A stretch of 64,000 nt of DNA, taken from the NCBI GenBank assembly GCA_946406115.1, contig OX291541.1, forward strand, positions 21,421,908-21,485,907, read 5' to 3'. Made by a program: the position numbers and the translations under genes. The DNA is from Apoda limacodes (lineage: Eukaryota; Arthropoda; Insecta; Lepidoptera; Limacodidae). Shown piece by piece: positions 56,355-64,000 of the stretch. The notes below the pieces were generated by a model, which saw only the letters and a list, made by a program, of their open reading frames with translations, was not told the origin of the DNA and ran no database searches. Every line of letters starts with the position of its first letter. Within the stretch, counting starts at the first letter, position 1.

Positions 56355-57170
56355 ATTTTTTTATCCTAAAATATAAAAAAACAGCTTGATTCTCTGGAAA
56401 CTGATCTGGAAACGGAAAAATATGAAAAAAACAGTTTTAGTGAGATTGCCGATTAATTGATATAATATAGTAATATACAATATCGTGCCGAGAAGTTTAT
56501 ATTATATTTATATCAATATATAAGCTTCTTTTATAGTAAATTCAATTACAGTCATATTATATAATTAATTACTAAAACCCATGGAAAACCCAATTTACAT
56601 GAATATTTTTCGATCTCGTGTCTTATTGTTTTCTATCTCTTCTTTTCTGGATTAAAAACATGGCTTATTAAAAACGCATTTTATAACATAAAAGAATTTA
56701 TTTAAATAACAATTAAAATGTAATAATGAAAACTTATAATAATGAAATATTTGCAACATTTGACATATAATTTTATTATGAATAAATGAGTATGAGTATG
56801 AGTATGAGTATGTCACTGCACTGGCAATAAATAAAATTTAGAAAAAACTAGCGACTGCTATTGTTGTTTGTTTTGCTCACTCGTTTCGTGTTTTCCGATG
56901 CGTTTTGTGTGCTTTTCCTATTGTTTTTCATTTTCAACGACCATTGCTTTGTTTTATACGGATTGTGACTGCTTTCATAATTGTACGACCCTTGCTTTCA
57001 CTCTGGACACTACAGATCGCTCACACGTTTGACTTGGAATTGTTATTTTGGATTATACCGCCGGCTTGTGATTTCTTTAGGAACATACCTACCAAATCAA
57101 GCAGGCACATTCCTACTATGGTGAACATGTTAGAGAAAATGAAGGTTTTATTATAGAGGTGTGCAGGGAG
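56355..57170. other. AT-rich, with (ATGAGT)n at 56784-56812
   Basis: A hexamer run of about five units. A plus-strand frame at 56905-57156 (83 codons) shows no recognisable domain. Confidence 0.5.
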
Positions 57171-57179
57171 GTCAGCAGT

Positions 57180-57316
57180 AGCCTTCTTCGAGAGCTGTCG
57201 GCTTTCAACAATTTCTGGCTACTTGGGGGTCGCATGCTATCCCGAAGTCGAAAAACTTATTTTATACTTATATATTTTAGTCGACAGCTCTTGAAGAGGA
57301 AAGGAGGCTATTCTAG
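57180..57316. repeat. Short inverted-repeat element, about 135 bp
   Basis: TAGCCTTCTTCGAGAGCTGT at 57180 and its imperfect complement (GACAGCTCTTGAAGAGGAAA, GGAGGCTATTC) at 57283-57315. Could be a tiny MITE or the hairpin of a small RNA; no other copy was seen. Confidence 0.5.
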
Positions 57317-57479
57317 CGCATTATTGTAACTGCATTCTAGACTGGGCTAGGTACCAAGATAATATTGTTCCACCTGCACAATTTCTGGACTATACATTAT
57401 ATATATGTCATAGAACATGAGTAAAATACTAAATTATTTTTTGTTGTTTTTATTTTATGTCGTGCCTGCCTAGTATGTG

Positions 57480-57785
57480 CCTTCAACCGTTATACGCCTC
57501 ACTGCAGGGGCTCAGGACTCCATGGAGAAGGAGGCTTAAGCCATAGTCGACCACGCTGGCCTAGTGCGGATTGGCGGAGGTTGTCGAGCTAATGGCCACT
57601 CGACTGTTATATGACAACAGCCAGGACCGACTGTTTAACGTGCTCTTCGAAGCATGAAGGAGCACAGAAAAGTGCCACTAGGTGATCACCCATCCAGGTA
57701 TTGACCACGCCGGACGTTTCTTACCGTCGCATATCGTCTCCGATAGACAAAAGCCACTGAGCCGCAAGCTCCTTAATCGTAAAAT
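57480..57785 (-). mobile_element. 5S-rRNA-like SINE unit
   Basis: The minus strand 57746-57681 reads ACGGTAAGAAACGTCCGGCG, then TGGTCAATACCTGGATGGGT and GATCACC. This closely follows the internal promoter region of 5S rRNA (GAAGTTAAGCAAC, GGGCGTGGTTAGTACTTGGA, TGGGTGACC). The remaining part (57490-57600, 'ggagaaggaggcttaagcc') recurs at 14575-14690. A complete 5S gene is not present: the 5' third does not match. Confidence 0.6.
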
Positions 57786-60700
57786 CACCGTGCTTCTCCC
57801 TCAGAAATCAGCTGTTGTTAAAGATTGTAACTTAACCTTACTTTTACTAAATCACTTATAACTCTGCTCTCAGATTGTCTGAACTCACAGAATTTTCAGC
57901 GAGGAACTAATAAATCTGAATCTATTTCTTCACACAATTTTCATGTCTTTACATTCAGTCCTAACCAAAATAACACAGGAGTGCTGAATAATGACTAAGT
58001 AATGGCAGTCGCTTAAACTCAAGCATTTTAATAAGTCGAATAATAGCCGAGTAAACATCTACTCAGCTGTTATTCAAGCAATTTGGGCACATTTTTCATT
58101 GCTTAAGTCTGTATAACAGCAATATAAAATCTGAGTAATAGCGTTGTAACGGTACACACAGCTTAATAATTTCTGGATAATAGCAAAATGACCTTTTATG
58201 CAGCAAGTAAATCTCGTTTACTCAGACAAATGCATTTTAATTCTAGCATATAGACAGTTGTTCAGCATTTAGTGAAGTTCTGTCTTACTTTTCAAACAAT
58301 TTTAATAGATTAGCTGAGAAATATAATTCAAATAGTATTTTATTTGTATTAGTGAATACAAATAACACAAGTGACGTACATGTGCAGCAATTATAATAAT
58401 AAACAAATCAACTCTAAAAATTGATAAGTAAATTTTGGATTTTCTAGGCTATTTACCACTTATTTTTAATGCGCAAGTAATTTTATCGTTAAATGTAGAC
58501 GAATATTGTCACTATATTTCACGCGCCGCATGAATAACCAATTTTACTTGTAAAATAAATAAAATTTAGAAGTCTACACAAAAAACTTATAACCAAATTG
58601 TTAATTCTAGTCTATTAAAAATTACGAATATCATTATTTGTAAATAAAAATGTATCTTAAGTAATAAAATATAGCTTTCGTTAGCAAAATAAGTGCTTTA
58701 CAATAGTTACCAGAGAAGTTTTTAATGGTGGTCTCTATATTTTGAACGTAAGCTTCTTATGCAGCTTATATTCACAGTTTATCTGAATAGAAGTACCCAA
58801 TAGAAGCGTACTAAGCTATTATCTGTTAAAGAGTGGTCTAAATGCAATAACTTCTTTAAACATTTCTGTTGTTGATCACATTTCTACAATTATACAGGTG
58901 CCAAAACAAATAAAATTAAACCTTTTTTGTACCTGTTTAAAACATTAAATTACTTTATTTATGATTCAAAAATAAAGAAGCACCTACCTAGGTACCTAGG
59001 TGTGTTTTGTTTAAATAAAAAAAAAATAGAATCGCTGGACAAAAGTAAAGGCCGTATGTTAAAATTGTTATAGACCACAATTTAATAATTATTAAGTATT
59101 TATCTGTATAAAGTGTTTTATTCGGATATTTTTACAGACTATGGCAGAATAAGAATACAACAATCCACTTTATTCTGAGTAAGATTGTTTTGAAATCATA
59201 TAAACATTTTAGCAACCCACACAGTATGACTTATACAGCGCAGCTGAATAATGGGTAAATTAATATAAAACTTAAGCGGTACAGGAACAAAATTAGAACA
59301 ATTATTCAGCAACATGCGGGATAATAGAAATGAACAACAACTTATTCAGTGTATTGCTGTAAGCTTAGTATTGTTCGTATAAACGTATTAGAGAATATCG
59401 TTATTTAGCTTTGGATGCTAACATACAAATAAACGCTGTCACTGGTAGTTCTATACAGCCTAAAGCAAACTGAAATGCATTAGGCTTGGTAAGATCTGTG
59501 AACTAGCACCAAATTTGTTATTACTAAGACTTAAAAAAGAAAACCAACGTTATACAGAACTTTCTAAGCTTAGAATTATAATAGCCCACAAAGTCCTTAT
59601 AATACAGAATTTGGTTGTTTCCACAGGTATTACACAAACGTTAAACATGCTTGATCTGTATTATGTGCATAATGTGTACTGTTATCTTGCTTGTGTGTTA
59701 CTTGGGAAGATTGTACGTAATCATTTCAGTCTCCTTTGTATCTCACATTTTCACATAACGGGACAAACGGACAGACACAACAAGTACTGTAACATATGTA
59801 CGAATTTCAGAACCATTTTATAAAATTCAGCACAAAGTCTTTGATCCTTCAGTATAAGTAGGAAACCCTCAGAGCTGGATTTTCAGCTCTTTTTTCACTA
59901 CGGCCTAACCGTAGATATTCATATATACTACTATACGCCTCCGAAAGCTCTGTCCTAGGACACCTAAAACGACATTATAGCTACTACCGTTAGCACTACC
60001 GGAACCGTACTAGCTACCGTTTGGCCATAAAACATGAAAACGTAAAACAACTTTATTTTATAATCAACCCGCGAATCGTGTGACTGTATAATATCGATAT
60101 TCCATAGAAACCTAAAGTGTAAGCAGCAATGTAAAGGTTCCATAGAACAACCTCTCTCTCGGATGGGGTTTTTTTTTGTATAAAAATGGAACAAAATTTG
60201 GTTTCTACACAGTAATTCAAGATAAATGATGTAAAGCAAAATAGTTTGTGTGAATTATCGCGCTTCGTGAAATTCAAACTCAAACTTTTTTGACGTGACA
60301 ACGTCTTATAAATTGGTTTGCCGGGTGACACTTCAAGAAACTGCGTTACGCTCCGCTCACGTTATGCGCTCACAATGAGAGCGAGTGAGAGGCACGCGCC
60401 CGCCTAAGAGCGAGAGAGACAGACATAAAATCATTGTCACGTAAAACTTTCGCCCGTATACCGACTTTACAGGCAACCAGTTTTTATTCAAAAGGAGAAA
60501 TTCAATAAAAACAAATAAATTTAGTTCTTTTAATTCTTAACAATTTGTGATTTAACAGATGAAACTTTTTGTTGTATAATTCATTGGAACTTAAAACAAA
60601 TAATAAACGTTTAAATAAAGCAATACGTATTGATAGATTAAACTCTCTATATTTTTTATATTAAAATTAAATTTGCACGTGATAAAATTCGAATCAAAAG

Positions 60701-61062
60701 ATAAATATTAAAATAGATTAAGGTTACATAAAACATAGGAATGTAGGTACCTAAGTGTGACTTTTTAGGTCTCCTTTAGATACCGCCAACAAGAAAAAGC
60801 TAGAAGAGAATATTCTAAAAGTAAAATTTAAGTTCGATTCTTAGATATTAGCAATGTATTTTTTGATGTATCAAGATTTTACAGGTACGGTTCCGGGAAA
60901 TACTATTTGATTTAATATGATTTTTTATTTCTATTTCAGCCTTAAAACTTTAAATCTAATTTAAATATCATGTTTAATAATAAAATGATATTTAATATAA
61001 TACTTATAAAGTACATAATGATTTTTATTGATAAAAACAAAGGGACAAATTTTAAATTTTTT
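57786..61062. other. No gene recognised in 3.3 kb
   Basis: Strongly AT-rich. Frames at 59515-59823, 59964-60239 and 60053-60331 have no recognisable domain and no supporting context. A GC-rich stretch at 60330-60430 (GCGTTACGCTCCGCTCACG) looks like part of a repeat. Confidence 0.45.
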
Positions 61063-63040
61063 TTTTTTATACCACTAAGGTGGCAAACAATCTTACGGTC
61101 CGTCTGGTGGTAAGCGGTCACCGTAGCCTACCCTTGCGCGTTGCCGACCCTTCAGAAATCTAATAACTTCTTTCATGAAGAACCCCATACTGCGCGTGTT
61201 CGCGAGAGAAAGTTTCTCTCTGAAACCGCACTGTACATGACCGTTTCGGTTCTAAAGTCTGAGAATGAATTCCCTTCCAATGGCAAGCGGTGCGATGGTA
61301 GAAAGTAGCCGTGGGCATCATTTCGAACAATTCCTTAGAACACACCCCATTCTACAAGCGGTAGATCACACACAGGGAGGCAAAGTCTCTCCTTAGACTT
61401 AAGGGCTCGATACCGCAAGTGAGTTTGGAATCGTCGGCAATTCTCACAGCCCGTTGTTGAATCGAGTCAAAAGGGCCAAGCTGGTATCCAGGTGCACCCG
61501 CCCAGAGATGGCAACAGTACTCCATATGGGGACTCCGACTCCGGACTTGCGACTTGTAAAGCAGCAACTTTTGCCCCGACGTGAAGTACTGCTTCGCTCT
61601 GTTGAGTACACCTAGTTTTTTTGCACGCCAGCTTCACCTTGTCCTGCAGATGATCTCGGAACTGAACATCACTGGAGATGTCAACACCAAGGATCCCAAT
61701 GCTCTTGGAGATGGAGAGGGGAGTGTTCGGAAACTATGGAACCACCACAGTGAATGGAGTTTTCTTAGCGGTGAACGCGCACACTTGTGTCTTTGTAGGG
61801 TTGAATCGGACCCCCCAGTTAGAGACCTTGGACAGATTCATCTTGATTAGAGACACAAGTACTTCACGTTTTTCTTTCACAAGAGAACGAGGGATGCTAG
61901 CTCGACCCGTGTAATAAGCGTCTCCAGTACTGTCATCTGTATAGCTATGTATGTTGTTGATACCAACATATCATTTATATGCAGTAGAAACAGCGTAGGA
62001 GACAGCACAGAGCCTTGCGGGACATCAGCATTGATGTCCATGCTATCAGAGCAACTACCATCAACTACGGTTCGTATGCGTCTGCCGGACAAAAAGCTAG
62101 CCACCAATTTGCACAAACCCTCGGGCACTCCGAAAGAAGGCAACTTCGATAGAAGACCCCGGTGCCAGACCCGATCGAATGCCTTCGCTATTTCCAGGCT
62201 ACATCCCAATGCCTCCTCCTGACTCTCAATGGCTAGTGCCCATCGGTGTGTGAGATACACTAGAAGGTCACCAGTCGAGCGACCGTAGCGAAAGCCATAT
62301 CGACGGTCATTGACCAGGTCGTGTACTTCTAGGTATCTCAAAAGCTGTATGTTGATCACACGCTCCATCACCTTGGAGAGGAGAGAGGTAATAGTGATAG
62401 GCTTGTAATTCGATGGATCTGATCTATCGCCCTTTTTAGGCACCGGCTGCACATTCACGGTCTTCCATGAAAACGGAAATTGCCTAGTATGGTAGGAAAG
62501 CGCGAAGAGGCGCGTGAGTACAGGAGCACACTGCTTAAGCACCACCGGTGGTATACCGTCTGGCCCACTAGACTTATGAACGTCTAGAGAAAGCAACGCC
62601 CGCCGCACCTCCCGCTGTGTTATGGAGATTTCCGGCATGGTCTTACCGCACCACGGTATACTAGGTCGTACACCGCCTTCATCGTTCATGTTCGAGTTCG
62701 AGGCAAAGAGACTGCCCAGTAGATCGGCTTTCTCTTTAGCACTATGGGCCAAGTCAACATCGGTCTTTCGCAGTGGTGGTAACGACGACTGGCAAAAGTT
62801 CCCTTCGGCAGCTTTGGCAAGCGACCCGAAAGCACGACTCGCAGAAGGATAGCTATACCTATTTTGCCGATGAATTGGAATTTTGCTCCGGCAGTTGCTT
62901 TCTTACTGAACCTCGAGGCAGCATATAATTTGCGTTTTAACTCAGAAATATTCGGATCCTTATTATTACGAGCCGTGGTCTAAGCCTCATACTCAGTTTT
63001 CTTGAAAATTTTAGCTTCTCTGCAGACCTATTATAGTAGA
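61063..63040 (-). mobile_element. LINE family A copy 6: RT to 3' end, most complete 3' copy
   Basis: Minus strand. 61877-62752 (291 codons) spans SSGPDGIPPVVLKQCAPVL, KKGDRSDPSNYKPITITSLL, RRYGFRYGRSTGDLLVYLTH, AKAFDRVWHRGLLSKLPSFG (motif A) and VPQGSVLSPTLFLLHINDML (B). A frameshift just before the YADD box follows. 61352-61567 and 61160-61345 hold the C-terminus (HMEYCCHLWAGAPGYQLGPF, MMPTATFYHRTACHWKG). The 3' end is 'taccactaaggtggcaaaca' with a T-run (poly(A) on the minus strand) at 61057-61068. The upstream end at 63040 is 5'-truncated in the linker. Confidence 0.9.
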
Positions 63041-63728
63041 GCTAAGCTGCTTTTAAGAAAATCGTCAAATAACTCTTCCCGTCGGACTCAAGAGTCCTCT
63101 ACCAACAACTGGTTTCGTTGTGTTCGGCATGATCTTCTGATCAAGAATAGACCGGTTGTCGCGTTCTAAAGTGGTGGAGGGGGGAGAGGGGGAGAGAAAA
63201 TACGCGGAAACCGGGTATCACGGTTTGGTTAATTTTTCTATAACCACTTATCCGATTTCATCAAATAAGGTGTCATATCATAGGTGATAAAATGCTTAAC
63301 ATAACTTGTTTGACACTAATTTCTATAAATACCATAGTTTATTTAATATTTAGAAAAAAACGAAATTTCCAACAAAAATATTTTAAGTTTGTTAAATTGA
63401 AGCAGTAAATGACATAGACAGGTTCAAAACCAAGTACTACATAAAATTGTCACATTTATTAGCTTGCTGTTTTTTTTTTCAATTTTGAAATTCGGTCAGA
63501 AAATAACAAAGTTATCAACGATATCACGGGCGAGCTCGCGACGACCGAGACGAAGATTGGCCGAATGGCCAGCTCAACGACGACGTCTCTCGCTCTGTCT
63601 GTGCACCATAGTGGCTGTGTATGTACCTTATTAGTTTTATTTGGTTGAATTAGAAACTTAACAAATATTACATACTTATTCCATACTTTAAGTTACATCC
63701 CTATGTATATGGGAGTAAGCAAGTAACA
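63041..63728. other. No gene recognised; GC-richer stretch at 63525-63600
   Basis: 63525-63600 (GGGCGAGCTCGCGACGACC onwards) stands out from AT-rich flanks and lies about 130 bp before the small frame at 63729. Could be a promoter region for it; nothing specific is recognised. Confidence 0.35.
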
Positions 63729-63953
63729 ATGGAGTTAGGTGCTGTCGGGCTGGTTAGTTTACCTAAGCGAAAAGAAAAGGCCGGCAGGCTGGTTAGTTTA
63801 CCTAAGCGAAAAGAAAAGGCCGGAATAAACTGGAATCTTTGCCTAATTTGCAAGTCTGAAGATAGAGCAAACGTCAGAAAAGCAGCAGAAAATGGTATCC
63901 AGCAATTCAAGGAGGCGTTTGCCTGGTGTAAACTTTACATGGATTTGTTTTAA
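63729..63953 (+). CDS. Small unknown protein with a 13-residue internal repeat
   Basis: 74 codons, ATG in context AACAATGG. A 39-bp direct repeat (63748-63786 and 63787-63823) encodes LVSLPKRKEKAG twice. A C-x2-C pair follows (LCLICKSEDRA), then a helix-like stretch RKAAENGIQQFKEAFAWCK. The basic KRKEK repeats could act in nuclear localisation. It may be the first exon or a remnant of a transposon protein near the window edge; I do not recognise it. Confidence 0.35.
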   Translation: MELGAVGLVSLPKRKEKAGRLVSLPKRKEKAGINWNLCLICKSEDRANVRKAAENGIQQFKEAFAWCKLYMDLF

Positions 63954-64000
63954 TACAAGCTATTGGGAAATAAAAAAGTACAAAGACTTTTGGTTATTTC

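Noticed and set aside
56905..57156. 83-codon plus-strand frame
   Set aside because: Hydrophobic and Phe/Ile-rich as expected from T-rich DNA; no domain, no context.
57681..57746. 5S rRNA gene
   Set aside because: Only the internal promoter region matches; the 5' third and the terminator T-run are missing.
59515..59823. 102-codon plus-strand frame
   Set aside because: No similarity that I can recognise; one of several random frames in a long AT-rich stretch.

Overview
The window looks like nuclear DNA from a moth or butterfly (Lepidoptera). The DNA is AT-rich and packed with transposon families typical of that order: EN-RT LINEs, tRNA-derived SINEs whose tails carry a recurrent 'ggccccaaagtaagc' block, Helitrons ending in CTAG next to a host T, a GGGTTCCGTACC interspersed repeat, mariner and Tc1 elements, and copia and BEL/Pao retrotransposons. 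Genes are split by introns with GT/AG junctions, and there is no sign of bacterial organisation.

One host gene runs through the middle on the minus strand: a transglutaminase (annulin / hemocyte protein-glutamine gamma-glutamyltransferase type). I assembled nine coding exons from raw sequence by splice sites and reading phase: 47754-47835, 47386-47516, 42193-42314, 39318-39450, 35618-35789, 34706-34923, 32517-32719, 18102-18321 and 14711-14869. They encode the N-terminal beta-sandwich and the catalytic core, with Cys (34734-34736), His (32560-32562) and Asp (18296-18298) all present. The C-terminal beta-barrel exons are not seen and probably lie left of position 1 or have been lost. A candidate promoter and 5' UTR exon sits at 50902-50987. 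Exon 7 carries a frameshift and an in-frame stop, so this copy is a recent pseudogene, a null allele or an assembly error.

Layout. 1-8 kb: nested LINEs and an intact mariner. 8-14 kb: SINE, repeat, Tc1 remnant, BEL gag scrap and a 5' LINE piece. 14.7-18.3 kb: the last two visible transglutaminase exons flanking a Tc1 element that has a SINE inside it. 18.9-30.5 kb: the 14-kb intron, holding a copia element on the plus strand whose gag is interrupted by a 2-kb foldback palindrome, then a second copia on the minus strand. 31-48 kb: the remaining exons, with Helitrons, a BEL/Pao 3' end, minisatellites, a 1.2-kb interrupted palindrome, a MITE pair and a plus-strand LINE. 49-64 kb: LINE copies, tandem duplications, a 5S-rRNA-like SINE, long AT-rich stretches with no recognisable gene, and a small unknown ORF at the right edge.

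No operons, CRISPR arrays or bacterial-type systems are present. The most unusual items are the damaged but otherwise well-preserved transglutaminase, the near-perfect 0.92-kb inverted repeat inside copia gag with an adjacent inverted gag fragment, and the intact DD34D mariner with identical terminal repeats nested in a LINE that is itself nested in another LINE.
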